64,000 nt of DNA, from NCBI RefSeq assembly GCF_002797535.1, contig NZ_PGFD01000001.1, forward strand, positions 2,046,001 through 2,110,000, given 5' to 3'. Source of the DNA: Chryseobacterium geocarposphaerae. Lineage in GTDB: Bacteria; Bacteroidota; Bacteroidia; Flavobacteriales; Weeksellaceae. A program made the position numbers and the translations under genes. Position 1 is the stretch's first letter. The number at the start of each line of letters is the position of its first letter. Shown here in pieces: positions 53,170 to 62,049 of this stretch. The notes under the pieces are model-generated. The model searched no databases. It was not told the DNA's origin and saw only the letters and a list, made by a program, of their open reading frames with translations.

Positions 53170-53754
53170 CTAATAAAATAAAATGAAAGGCAATACTGTT
53201 GAGAGGATTACGGAAATGAAAACAGCTAAAAATACAATAAGATTGTCTCTGGTTTTTCCTGTAATCAATCGTATTACCCAATAATTTACGATATAGAGAG
53301 GAATCAATAAAAGAAACGAAGCTCCATTGGTTATTGAAACCAAATCTCCTAATACCAGGATTCCGATAAATGTTGATATTAAAATCCCCAAAAGGCTTCT
53401 GTAAATAGTTTTTTTGTCGATTGTATTATTTTCTTTGTACGATGAAAATTGATAGTACTTTTCGATAATAAGATGTTCCAATTCCCTTTTAGTAAGAATA
53501 TCAGATGAAATATTGTTCTCAATAACATTGAAATCATCTCCTTTCTGAACTCTATTATGAATCTCAAAAGAAATCCTTCCTTTTTCTTTAATTAAAGCCG
53601 TCCTGAAATTAGCTTTCTTTACAAATTCATTATAATCGAATTTCTGACTGATTGCCTCTCGCATTTCATCGTTGATCTTCCCTGTATGCTCTACCATAGA
53701 AAGATAGGCAACGATTAAATCTTCTTCGTTATAATTCCTGTAAATATTTTTCAT
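53170..53754 (-). CDS. hypothetical protein with C-terminal membrane helices
   Basis: A 194-residue protein beginning MKNIYRNYNEEDLIVAYL. The N-terminal ~110 residues are soluble and charged, and the C-terminal part has two or three membrane helices (SLLGILISTFIGILVLG, SFLLLIPLYIVNYWVI, LIVFLAVFISVILSTVLPF). No family recognised. Its ATG lies one base after the stop of the nitroreductase gene; an earlier in-frame ATG overlaps that gene and is rejected. Confidence 0.7.
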   Translation of the reverse strand: MKNIYRNYNEEDLIVAYLSMVEHTGKINDEMREAISQKFDYNEFVKKANFRTALIKEKGRISFEIHNRVQKGDDFNVIENNISSDILTKRELEHLIIEKYYQFSSYKENNTIDKKTIYRSLLGILISTFIGILVLGDLVSITNGASFLLLIPLYIVNYWVIRLITGKTRDNLIVFLAVFISVILSTVLPFILFY

Positions 53755-53755
53755 T

Positions 53756-54265
53756 TCAAATTTGTCCCATGTAGAAAAGCCCCAGGCATTTCTGGTTTTC
53801 TTCAATTGTTAAAGATTCTTTCAGATGATCTACGATTTTCGGAGAACTCCAGTAACACCCTATTCCATTAGCTGTACAGGTAAGATACATATTCTGAACC
53901 GCCATAGAAACCGCTGCGATTTCTTCCCATTCCGGAACCATACCGCTGAAATTAACTACAATAGAAATAACGGTATCAGCTTTATTGATTTTAAAACCAA
54001 TATCGTTATATTTTTTTTCCAGAAAAAGTTGTTCGGGTTGAGTTGCCTTGTAAATAGACTGCATTTCTAAAGCCAGTTTGGCTTTTTCCTGTCCCTTAAA
54101 TATTTTAAAACGCCAAGGTTTTGTACGTTTGTGATTGGGAGCCAGTGTTGCTGAATGTAAAATCTCATCAATAATTTCCTGAGAAATTTCATTTTCATTA
54201 TAATCTTTTGGAAAGATACTTCTTCTTTGCTCTATGATTTCTTTTAAAACTTCTGCTTTATTCAT
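53756..54265 (-). CDS. nitroreductase-family protein
   Basis: A 169-residue FMN-dependent oxidoreductase of the small (YdjA-like) type. Visible features are IIEQRRSIFPKDYNENEIS with an Arg-Arg-Ser start, HSATLAPNHKRTKPWRFKIF and the C-terminal YLTCTANGIGCYWSSPKIV, all typical. Substrate unknown. The C-terminus (LGLFYMGQI) is a little shorter than usual. A promoter precedes it at 54270-54277, and the following gene is coupled one base away. Confidence 0.85.
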   Translation of the reverse strand: MNKAEVLKEIIEQRRSIFPKDYNENEISQEIIDEILHSATLAPNHKRTKPWRFKIFKGQEKAKLALEMQSIYKATQPEQLFLEKKYNDIGFKINKADTVISIVVNFSGMVPEWEEIAAVSMAVQNMYLTCTANGIGCYWSSPKIVDHLKESLTIEENQKCLGLFYMGQI

Positions 54266-54269
54266 GAAG

Positions 54270-54277
54270 CAAAATTA
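54270..54277 (-). promoter_or_regulatory. -7 element (TAATTTTG) of the nitroreductase gene
   Basis: TAATTTTG on the minus strand, four bases before the ATG at 54265, giving a very short or absent leader. Confidence 0.45.
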
Positions 54278-54335
54278 CAACATGAAATTCAATATACTTT
54301 ACTTATTCTAAATTAAATAAGCTTAAAAATCTGTT

Positions 54336-54413
54336 TGTCATTCTGATGAAGGAAGAATCTCAGCAATAACAACAATTCTTCTTTACGTTTCGCTTCACTC
54401 AGAATGACAGTGA
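54336..54413. repeat. dispersed palindromic repeat, copy 2
   Basis: GTCATTCTGATGAAGGAAGA.. to ..CACTCAGAATGACAGTGAG. The outer inverted ends are GTCATTCTGA/TCAGAATGAC (10 bp perfect). It lies just after the stop of the GreA-like gene, between that gene and the nitroreductase promoter. Confidence 0.7.
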
Positions 54414-54420
54414 GGAGACA

Positions 54421-54870
54421 TTATAAAACCTCAACGATCTCCTGATGGATTTTATTTAATGTAAAATCATCACCGGATTTCATCCCCATCATTTTTTTAG
54501 CCATCGGACTTTCCGGGGAAATCGCATAAAAACGATCACCCTCAAAGAAAAACTCACCCAGTGAAACCGAAATATAAAAACGGGCTTTATTGGTAATTAC
54601 CAGAGAACCCAGCTGTATACGTTCAGTAGAATTTGTTAAAACCTTCGCCATATTTCTTCTCAAATCATTCAAAGCTCCAAGCTGTCTTTGCATCTGGTAG
54701 ATTTCCTCCTGCATTTCTTCTCTCATACTGTCATATTTCGGAGTTTTTTTGATATCGCGACTTGCTTCCTGGGTAAATTCAATGAAGTTTTTAAGCTTCT
54801 CAATCTTTTCAGCAATCACGCTTTTCACATAATTTCTTATGTCATTTTTTTCAAATACTATCTTCTCCAT
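54421..54870 (-). CDS. GreA/GreB-like transcript-cleavage or RNAP-binding factor
   Basis: A 149-residue protein. A coiled-coil-like N-terminus (SVIAEKIEKLKNFIEFTQEASRDI, MREEMQEEIYQMQRQLGALNDL in parts) is followed by a C-terminal domain with the Gre-type segment ISPESPMAKKMMGMKSGDDFTL. Related proteins bind the RNA polymerase secondary channel. The residue pair normally at the tip of the Gre coiled coil could not be identified, so catalytic competence is unclear. Confidence 0.7.
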   Translation of the reverse strand: MEKIVFEKNDIRNYVKSVIAEKIEKLKNFIEFTQEASRDIKKTPKYDSMREEMQEEIYQMQRQLGALNDLRRNMAKVLTNSTERIQLGSLVITNKARFYISVSLGEFFFEGDRFYAISPESPMAKKMMGMKSGDDFTLNKIHQEIVEVL

Positions 54871-54906
54871 ACATCGAATCTTTATATAAAGATAATATTT
54901 TTATAT

Positions 54907-54939
54907 AAAAAAGCCTTGTAAAAAATTTTACAAGGCTTT
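54907..54939 (-). terminator. terminator of the SRPBCC gene
   Basis: AAAGCCTTGTAAAA/TTTTACAAGGCTTT, a 14-bp stem with a 2-base loop, followed by a T run on the minus strand. Confidence 0.9.
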
Positions 54940-54943
54940 GATT

Positions 54944-55477
54944 TTATTTTTCTACCAATTTCTTCAGATTGTCCAATCCCTCTCCATAAGACTTACCCAT
55001 CTGATAATCCATCATCGGTCTCATTATTTTCATCATCGGATCTTGTTCAGTGTCCATACTCCAGGTTACTTTTGTAGAATTGCCTTCAGGTGTTAAAATA
55101 ATATCTGAAGTAGCCTGGCCTTCGAATGGTTTTTTAAAGATCATTTCCGTTTTCTGCTTTTGATTCGGAATCAATTCTTTAATTTCCTGACAGCCTGCTC
55201 CGGCATCTTTATTCTGACTGTCCCAACAATACTTATCTCCTACTTCTCCTGCATTCCCTGTATAATTAAGTGTCATACTTTTATCAAGTTTAAGCCAAGG
55301 ATTCCATTGGTTAAAAGCTTTCATAGAACTTACTTGTTCCCATACTTTTTCTTTGGGAGCATTAATAACAATAGATTTTTCATAATGATAGTTTTTGCCG
55401 AAAGCCAGTATGGCAATCACAGCATACACAAGAATCAGAAGGATAAGTACACCAAGAATTTTTAAGATCGTTTTCAT
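54944..55477 (-). CDS. SRPBCC (polyketide cyclase-like) family protein
   Basis: A 177-residue protein with an N-terminal membrane anchor (LKILGVLILLILVYAVIAILAFG) and a START/Bet v1-like domain: KSIVINAPKEKVWEQVSSMKAFNQWNPWLKLD, FEGQATSDIILTPEGNSTKVTWSM. These domains bind hydrophobic ligands. No function can be given. It is framed by its own promoter (55506-55513) and terminator. Confidence 0.85.
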   Translation of the reverse strand: MKTILKILGVLILLILVYAVIAILAFGKNYHYEKSIVINAPKEKVWEQVSSMKAFNQWNPWLKLDKSMTLNYTGNAGEVGDKYCWDSQNKDAGAGCQEIKELIPNQKQKTEMIFKKPFEGQATSDIILTPEGNSTKVTWSMDTEQDPMMKIMRPMMDYQMGKSYGEGLDNLKKLVEK

Positions 55478-55505
55478 AGTCTAATTTATTTAAAGTTAAA
55501 ATTTC

Positions 55506-55513
55506 CAAACGTA
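55506..55513 (-). promoter_or_regulatory. -7 element (TACGTTTG) of the SRPBCC gene
   Basis: TACGTTTG on the minus strand, 28 bases before the ATG at 55477. Confidence 0.5.
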
Positions 55514-55680
55514 AAACTGTTGCCAAAAGTAGTCATTCCACCTTCATTTTAACTTCGCCTATGACAAGATTAATAAAGATAAACAATTTTGTCACATCTT
55601 TTCACTCAGGCATCATTTTTGAGCAATTCCCTCACGAATCACTATGATTCCTTACATTTACAATTATTAAAAATCAAAAA

Positions 55681-57699
55681 ATGAATATTTTAACAGAACA
55701 TTTTAACACACCATATCATTCCGCACCGTTCAATGCTATCAAAAACGAAGATTATCTCCCGGCTTTTAAGGAACTAATTCAAAAATCTGAAGAAGAGATC
55801 AATGCTATTGTCAATAATCCTGAAGAACCAACTTTTACAAACGTCATTGAAGCACTAGCATATTCCGGTGAACAGCTTGATGTGGTTTCCAACATATTTT
55901 TTAATCTGAATTCCGCTGAGACAAGTGATGAACTACAGCAAATTGCACAGGAAGTTTCTCCGATTTTAACAGAATATTCGTCAAAAATCTCTCAAAACGA
56001 AGCTTTGTTTAATAAAATTAAAAAAGTTTACGATGAGAAAGAAAACTACAATCTGAATGAAGAACAACAAATGCTTTTAAATGAAACCTACAAAGGTTTT
56101 GTAAGAAGTGGAGCTTTACTGAATGAAGAAAACAAAGAAAAATTAAAGAAAATCAGCATGGATTTATCTTTAAAATCGCTTCAGTTCGGGCAGAATGTAT
56201 TGGCTTCAACAAATAATTATTTCAAACATATTACAAACAAAGAAGATCTGGCAGGAATTCCGGATGCTATTCTGGAGCAGTATGCTGAAGAAGCTAAAGA
56301 AAGAAATCTGGAAGGCTGGGTGGTTACCTTACAATATCCAAGCTATATCCCGTTCATGACCTATGCTGAAAACCGCGAACTGAGAAAAGAAATCGCTTTG
56401 GCAAATGGTAAAAAATCTTTTGACGGTGGCGAATTTGACAATCAGAATTTAATTAAAGAGCTTCTTAGTTTAAAACAGCAAAAAGCTGAATTATTAGGAT
56501 ATGGTAATTATGCAGACTATGTTTTGGAGGAAAGAATGGCTAAATCCCCATCAAAAGTTATTGACTTTTTAAATGAATTGTTAGTAAAAGCAAAACCTTA
56601 TGCAGACAAAGAAATTGAGGAATTAAAATCTTTGGCAAAAGCAGATGGGATTGATGAATTGCAGTCGTATGACCATGCTTTTTATGCTGAAAAACTTCGT
56701 AAAGCAAAATATGATCTGAATGATGAAGAATTAAAGCCATATTTCCCTTTAAACCAGGTTCAGGATGCTGTTTTCGGATTAGCAAACCAGCTTTTCGGAT
56801 TGACTTTTGAGGAAAGAAATGACATTCCGAAATATCATGAAGATGTAAAAGTATATGAAGTAAAAGAAAATGGGGATTATAAATCTTTACTGTACGTTGA
56901 TTATTTTCCAAGAAAGGGCAAAAGAGCCGGAGCATGGATGACAAGCTATAAAAATCAGTATAAAAAAGATGTTGAAAACTCACGTCCTCATATTTCTATC
57001 GTTTGTAATTTCAGCAAACCAACAAAAGATACACCGAGTTTATTAACGTTTCAGGAAGTCACTACCTTGTTCCACGAATTCGGCCATGCCCTTCACGGAA
57101 TGTTGGCCAACACACAATATCCTACTCTTTCCGGAACTTCTGTGAAATGGGATTTTGTAGAATTACCTTCTCAGTTCCTGGAAAATTTCTGTTATGAGCA
57201 AGAGTTCTTAAAAACTTTCGCAAAACATTATAAAACCGGCGAAACTCTTCCTGATGAAAAAATCGAGAAGATAGAACATTCAAAAAATTTCATGGAAGGT
57301 TACCAGACTTTGAGACAGCTTGGTTTCGGATTGCTGGATATGAATTACCATACAAAAGTGGCAGAACTGGAGAACAAAACCGTAAAACAGTTTGAAGATG
57401 AGTACACAAAAGCAACACAATTGTATCCTACCAATCCTGAAACAGCAATGAGTCCAAGTTTTTCCCACATCTTCCAGGGTGGTTATTCTGCAGGATATTA
57501 TTCTTACAAATGGGCGGAAGTTCTTGATGCCGATGCTTTCCAGTATTTTAAAGAAAATGGAATTTTCAATCCTGAAATTGCAGCAAAATACAAAGTCCTG
57601 CTTTCTTCCGGCGGTACAAAAGATCCTATGGAACTGTATAAAAACTTCAGAGGCAGCGAACCGAAAGTGGAGAGTTTGTTGAAGAGGGCGTTTGGATAG
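55681..57699 (+). CDS. M3-family oligopeptidase (oligopeptidase A / Dcp type)
   Basis: A 672-residue zinc metallopeptidase. The active site is FHEFGHALHG (HExxH). Other family segments are HYKTGETLPDEKIEKI, GFGLLDMNYHTK, and SFSHIFQGGYSAGYYSYKWAEVLDADAF with the third-ligand and substrate-binding residues. No signal peptide, so cytoplasmic peptide degradation is likely. Single-gene unit ended by a strong terminator. Confidence 0.94.
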   Translation: MNILTEHFNTPYHSAPFNAIKNEDYLPAFKELIQKSEEEINAIVNNPEEPTFTNVIEALAYSGEQLDVVSNIFFNLNSAETSDELQQIAQEVSPILTEYSSKISQNEALFNKIKKVYDEKENYNLNEEQQMLLNETYKGFVRSGALLNEENKEKLKKISMDLSLKSLQFGQNVLASTNNYFKHITNKEDLAGIPDAILEQYAEEAKERNLEGWVVTLQYPSYIPFMTYAENRELRKEIALANGKKSFDGGEFDNQNLIKELLSLKQQKAELLGYGNYADYVLEERMAKSPSKVIDFLNELLVKAKPYADKEIEELKSLAKADGIDELQSYDHAFYAEKLRKAKYDLNDEELKPYFPLNQVQDAVFGLANQLFGLTFEERNDIPKYHEDVKVYEVKENGDYKSLLYVDYFPRKGKRAGAWMTSYKNQYKKDVENSRPHISIVCNFSKPTKDTPSLLTFQEVTTLFHEFGHALHGMLANTQYPTLSGTSVKWDFVELPSQFLENFCYEQEFLKTFAKHYKTGETLPDEKIEKIEHSKNFMEGYQTLRQLGFGLLDMNYHTKVAELENKTVKQFEDEYTKATQLYPTNPETAMSPSFSHIFQGGYSAGYYSYKWAEVLDADAFQYFKENGIFNPEIAAKYKVLLSSGGTKDPMELYKNFRGSEPKVESLLKRAFG

Positions 57700-57709
57700 A
57701 AAGAATATT

Positions 57710-57755
57710 AAAAACCATTAAGACCTTGATTAAAGCTTAATGGTTTTTATTTTTA
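57710..57755 (+). terminator. terminator of the M3 peptidase gene
   Basis: AAAAACCATTAAG/CTTAATGGTTTTT with a 13-base loop, then a T-rich tract. Confidence 0.85.
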
Positions 57756-57791
57756 TAGAAATATCAATAAATTGGTAAAAACTTTCCAACC

Positions 57792-58214
57792 ATGATATTT
57801 AAAGCTTTCGTTACTTTCTCAATATTATTTTCTTTTCATTTACAATCACAAAGAAGAAATTTCTTCCCTGATTCGGATACCCCCCCTAATTGTAATATAA
57901 TTAAAAAGGGCACCTTTTTCAGAGATGATAAAACCGATTCACGTTTTAAAGTAAAATTTCACAACAATAAAATGATTGAAGTTTATGGAAATAATACTGT
58001 AATTATAGAAAGTAATCTGAAAATGTTGAGCAAATGCAAATTTGAAGGAGAAATAAAAAAAATCAAAACAAAATTTTTAATGACAGATAGTTTATTCTAT
58101 GTTGGCAAGACAACGACATATGAAATTGTAGAAACTGGGAAAAATTATATTGTTTATGAATATCCATGCGTAGCAGATCTGAATAATTGTACTGAAATTT
58201 TAGAAAAAAAATAA
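57792..58214 (+). CDS. hypothetical exported protein (140 residues)
   Basis: A signal-peptide-like N-terminus (MIFKAFVTFSILFSFHLQSQ) precedes a polar body with four cysteines (CNIIKKGTFF, LSKCKFEG, YPCVADLNNC). No family recognised. It is the first gene of a loosely packed region containing two broken genes. Confidence 0.65.
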   Translation: MIFKAFVTFSILFSFHLQSQRRNFFPDSDTPPNCNIIKKGTFFRDDKTDSRFKVKFHNNKMIEVYGNNTVIIESNLKMLSKCKFEGEIKKIKTKFLMTDSLFYVGKTTTYEIVETGKNYIVYEYPCVADLNNCTEILEKK

Positions 58215-58268
58215 ACTAGAAAAAACATTTCCTATATTTCCTTAATAAAAAATTTAATAACCTGCACT

Positions 58269-58802
58269 TTGAAAAAAATCATCCTTACTTTTTTTATTTT
58301 TCTATTGAGCGCTAATACTTATCCTTCACAAGAATTAAAAAACAACATAGAATTTGGTTTAATAGGAAATTTAGGATTTTTGCATGTTGGCTATACACTA
58401 TCTGTTTTTAATTTCTCTAAATTTTCAATTAATACAGGTCTGAAAGTTGGTTACGTTCCCAGTTCCGGTGATGAACAGACGAAAAATCCTCAGAATTCCG
58501 TTCCAAATTTTATACATTGAACCTTCCTGTTGAATTTTTATGGTAATTTCACAGATCAAATAATGTTGGAATTGGTGCAAGCTATTCAAAAATTTTCGTA
58601 GGATCAAGTGAATATGGCAATCGTCCCAAAACAAATTACAACAGAATGTTGGGAGAAATAAGCTACAGTCATATTCTTAGCTGGGGTGAAAATAGTGGTG
58701 ACAACCTGGATCAGATTTGCTTTCACCCCGATGCTTCATGACGATCATGCAGATGATGTACAGAATCTTCCCGTTCGACTGTCATTTATTTATAATTTTT
58801 AA
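58269..58802 (+). pseudogene. frameshifted outer-membrane beta-barrel-like gene
   Basis: The first frame (58269-58520, TTG start) encodes a signal peptide and a porin-like beginning (KKIILTFFIFLLSANTYPS, IEFGLIGNLGFLHVGYTLSV) but stops after 83 residues. A second frame continues with NNVGIGASYSKIFVGSSEYG and LGEISYSHILSWGENSGDN, and a third frame ends RFAFTPMLHDDHADD..VRLSFIYNF at 58802. The C-terminal Phe and alternating aromatic strands fit an outer-membrane barrel. At least two frameshifts and one internal stop separate the pieces, so the gene is inactive or the assembly has errors here. Confidence 0.75.
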
Positions 58803-58810
58803 TTACAATA

Positions 58811-59197
58811 ATGAACACAATAACAAAAAGACTCCAAAACATAAAAAAACTCCAAGCCAAAAGATGGGAAAACGAAGAGGAATACTGGGATGAGATCAGT
58901 GAACTTTTAATCAACGAGCTGGATGAAATTTTACTGATCGAACCTGAAAATACAGTGGCTTTAATTAGTCTCGGAGCTATTTATTCTGATCTGGGAGAGA
59001 ACGAAAAAGCCATGTATTATTTAAAACAGGCATTGCAATTAGGTTCTGAAGATAAAAATCTTTACATCAATCTCGCTATTGTCATGGTTGGTATGGGAAT
59101 GCATGCGGAAGAATATCACGAATATCTTGAAATTGCAGAGGATAAAGAAGAAGATCCGCTGACTTTTAAAGCCTATTTTGATCCGCAGTCGCATTAG
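58811..59197 (+). CDS. tetratricopeptide-repeat protein
   Basis: A 128-residue protein. TPR-type helices are at ENTVALISLGAIYSDLGENEKAMYYLKQALQLG and DKNLYINLAIVMVGMGMHAEEYHEYLEIA (in parts), covering about 50-115. It probably mediates protein contacts. The gene begins eight bases after the broken barrel gene and may be separate. No partner can be named. Confidence 0.8.
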   Translation: MNTITKRLQNIKKLQAKRWENEEEYWDEISELLINELDEILLIEPENTVALISLGAIYSDLGENEKAMYYLKQALQLGSEDKNLYINLAIVMVGMGMHAEEYHEYLEIAEDKEEDPLTFKAYFDPQSH

Positions 59198-59311
59198 TGT
59201 ATTGATCTTTAAAATCATCTTACCAGTCTCTTATCACTCTTATCCGTGGAAAAGTTAATCAGCCCATCAAGAAAACGAATATAATTTTTAATAAAAAAAC
59301 GATAGCCAACT

Positions 59312-60000
59312 ATGTTCAATTTTTTCAAGAAAAGCAAACCCGCTAAGCAACCGGCAACTATAATCCCTGTTACGATCCAATCCGTTACTATTCCCAATTT
59401 TGGATGGAATAAAGTAGAAGAAAACGATTCCCGGATTGTTTGGTAAACCCGGAAGAAAACGCATTGATTTCACTTTATTTTTTTAATATTCCTCCGGATT
59501 TGCCTACTATAAAAGATGTTAATTCCTTGAGAGATTTTTACCGACAATCAATTGCTGCTTCTGGTGGCGGACTTATTGAGGTATCAGCTTTCGATCTGCA
59601 GAATTTCCCAAGTGTAAAAACCATTTTTAAAGTTCCTCAACAGGAAGGCGGAATGACTTATCTCACAGCCGTAACAATTCCTTTTGAAAATTGCAGTTTT
59701 GTAATTAAAACCCAAGCCGTAGAAATCGGAACCACAGGAATTAGAGATGCTTTTGTTTTGAATAGATTTCTTGAAAACGGTAAAGTAACTTTTGATGGAA
59801 ACGGACTTAAGAACTGGTTTGAAGATCCCTACGATCCCGCATTTAAAGAAGGAACTCTTATGAACAAATCCGAGCGGGAAGAATACGACACAGAGTTTCC
59901 TCAGCATCCTTTATCGATCGCAAGAGCTTCAATTGATAAGGCTATCCGGGAAATAGATTTCAAACCGGAAGTAATGGAGCTTGCAGGTTTTAACAAATAG
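59312..60000 (+). pseudogene. conserved hypothetical gene split by a frameshift
   Basis: The frame from ATG 59312 reads MFNFFKKSKPAKQPATIIPV to ..NDSRIVW and stops at TAA 59444-59446. The rest continues from about 59440 in another frame as VNPEENALISLYFF, up to AGFNK at 60000. Inserting one G in the GG run at 59442-59443 joins the two smoothly (RIVWVNPEEN). The joined protein would be about 229 residues of unknown family. A single-base deletion or a base-calling error explains the break; the downstream 186 residues show no further damage. Confidence 0.75.
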
Positions 60001-60166
60001 CAAATCAATTATTACCTGAAAAAAACAACAGTTAAAGGAAAATCATCTTATTCAGTATTTTTAGAAAAAGTCGTATATTTATACATAGTAAAGAAGTTTA
60101 GAGCTCATCCAACAACCTTGATAATACTTGAAAGTAAAAACAAGCAGAAAACTAAATTTTTTGATC

Positions 60167-60439
60167 ATGCCCAAGTACGTCATTGAACGGGAAATTCCCG
60201 AAGCTGGTAAGTTAACTGGCGAACAATTAAAAGGGATCTCACAAACCTCTTGTGGGGTACTCAGTAAAATGGGTTCACAAATTCAATGGTTACAAAGTTA
60301 TGTGACAGGTGATAAAATTTATTGCGTTTACATTGCCCCCAACGAAGATATGGTTTGGGAGCATGCAAAACAAGGAGGATTCCCTGCCAACTCTGTAAGT
60401 GAAGTTGTCGCCATCATCGACCCTACAACTGCTGAATAA
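60167..60439 (+). CDS. DUF4242-type small protein
   Basis: A 90-residue protein with the family pattern MPKYVIEREIPEAGKLTGEQL, SCGVLSKMGSQIQWLQSYVTGDKIYCVYIAPNEDMVWEHAKQGGFPANSV (in parts). DUF4242 proteins are ferredoxin-like and sometimes described as nickel-binding. The ATG at 60167 is chosen; the upstream TTG extension is not family-like. A strong terminator follows. Confidence 0.85.
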   Translation: MPKYVIEREIPEAGKLTGEQLKGISQTSCGVLSKMGSQIQWLQSYVTGDKIYCVYIAPNEDMVWEHAKQGGFPANSVSEVVAIIDPTTAE

Positions 60440-60493
60440 AAGTTATATTGTCTATTCAACATTTAATTTTAGCAGACAGTTTATAGCAAAGTC

Positions 60494-60546
60494 TAGCATT
60501 TGATTGAGATATACTGTAAGGAAATCTTAATCAAATGCTATTTTGT
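60494..60546 (+). terminator. terminator-like 17-bp hairpin after the DUF4242 gene
   Basis: TAGCATTTGATTGAGAT pairs with ATCTTAATCAAATGCTA (one G-T pair), followed by TTTTG. Confidence 0.75.
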
Positions 60547-60697
60547 GATCATTCATCCGTTATACTATTTGAAAAACTTTTATTTTAAGTATTTTTTGCA
60601 TTGATTTTTCTCTATTTTAGTTCATGGAAAATTATTACAACCATAAAAAACAACTAAATACAGCCTACGATTAAGTCAGTAAAAAAATAATTAACGA

Positions 60698-61150
60698 ATG
60701 AAAAATATTGAATTTAATTTTGGTGAATATCACTTCTCCACCGATAAAAATAAAATGGACATTCCTGCAATTCATGATTTTTTATCAAACCATTCCGGAT
60801 GGAGCAATGGTATTCCCATTAAGAAAGTTGAATTATCTATTCAAAACTCACTTAATTTTGGTGTTTTTCATCACAACCGTCAAATTGGATTTGCAAGAAT
60901 AATTTCAGACTTTTCAACCATTGCCTATCTGGGAGATGTTTATCTTCTTAACGATTATCGCGGAAAAGGCATCTCCAAAAAACTAATGGATTTTATTATA
61001 TCTCATCCCAATTTACAAGGACTAAGAAGATGGATATTGTTAACATCCACAGCTGATTGGTTATATGAAAAATATGGATTTGAAAAAATACCTAACCCGG
61101 AAATCTATATGGAATTGTATAATCCAAACGTTTATAAAAATAACAAATAG
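60698..61150 (+). CDS. GNAT-family N-acetyltransferase
   Basis: A 150-residue acetyltransferase. The acetyl-CoA-binding motif A is VYLLNDYRGKGISKKLMDFII, preceded by RQIGFARIISDFSTIAYLGD and followed by the C-terminal TADWLYEKYGFEKI. Substrate unknown. It resembles small yeast GNA1/PanZ-like members. Single-gene unit in the accessory region. Confidence 0.88.
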   Translation: MKNIEFNFGEYHFSTDKNKMDIPAIHDFLSNHSGWSNGIPIKKVELSIQNSLNFGVFHHNRQIGFARIISDFSTIAYLGDVYLLNDYRGKGISKKLMDFIISHPNLQGLRRWILLTSTADWLYEKYGFEKIPNPEIYMELYNPNVYKNNK

Positions 61151-61333
61151 TTATAAATTACAGATTTCAGTTTCACAATTATGTAAAACATAATAAAAAC
61201 CAAAATGACATAGTCTCAGAAAATTAATAATATTTGTATTTTAGATTAGAAAAACAGAATGTAAAAACTAAAAAGCTATTATCATAATTCGTATCTTTAA
61301 ATAAGGAACAGCAATTTAAATTATTAATAAAAT

Positions 61334-61996
61334 ATGGCAGAAGAACTTTACTTTCTAAAAACCAATCCTCTTGTTGCCAAAATTAATTTATATAATAAGC
61401 TGTGCAATGAAGAAGATGATGTTTTACGCTTTCTAAATGAGGATAAAAAAACAAACCTTGAGGTTATTAAAAATAAATTACAGGATTCTATCGAAACCCT
61501 TAGTCCGGAAGAGCTTCGACAGCTCTTTGACTGGTTTAAGTTTCAATATAATTCAGCTTCTGTCAATGGAAATCTGAATAATGACGAAGTAAAAACCCAA
61601 CTGTACATCAATGGGATTGATTTATTTCATGAAATTCCATCTAATCTTACCCAAACATTTGACAGGATTCTCAATGATTATGAAAAAGTAAATCAAACTC
61701 ATCTTCAGTATCTTTCAGATGCAGAAAAATTTAATAAGTTTTTACTCTATGCTCTTTTCTACACAAGCTTTGCTCTTGAAGACGACAGTGAGAAACGTAT
61801 TTTGACTGACTATTTAAAATCACAGCATCCTTCAATTTACGAATCGGCCCAATCCGTATTTAAAGAAAAAATAAACCATACGGGTTTTACAGAAGATTTA
61901 AATACCAAAGGAATTATATTATTTGACAATTTCTCTGAGCTGTATGATTCAACTAAATTTTACAAAGGTTCTATTATTCAGATTACAGATGTCTAA
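61334..61996 (+). CDS. hypothetical protein (220 residues)
   Basis: An all-alpha, acidic cytoplasmic protein beginning MAEELYFLKTNPLVAKINLY. Visible helical stretches include DDVLRFLNEDKKTNLEVIKNKL, LSPEELRQLFDWFKFQYN and FNKFLLYALFYTSFALEDDSEK. No family recognised. It converges on the flippase-like gene with a hairpin between. Confidence 0.65.
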   Translation: MAEELYFLKTNPLVAKINLYNKLCNEEDDVLRFLNEDKKTNLEVIKNKLQDSIETLSPEELRQLFDWFKFQYNSASVNGNLNNDEVKTQLYINGIDLFHEIPSNLTQTFDRILNDYEKVNQTHLQYLSDAEKFNKFLLYALFYTSFALEDDSEKRILTDYLKSQHPSIYESAQSVFKEKINHTGFTEDLNTKGIILFDNFSELYDSTKFYKGSIIQITDV

Positions 61997-62030
61997 AAAA
62001 ATGACCGGAAGAAAAACTCTCTCCCGGTCA
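61994..62030 (-). terminator. terminator of the panD-flippase unit
   Basis: TGACCGG/CCGGTCA outer stem with a 15-base interior, followed on the minus strand by TTTTTTT. Confidence 0.7.
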
Positions 62031-62049
62031 ATTATATCTAAGTAAGTTT

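Noticed and set aside
56558..56983. 141-codon minus-strand frame inside the M3 peptidase gene
   Set aside because: Antisense shadow with a His/Leu-rich nonsense product and no signals.
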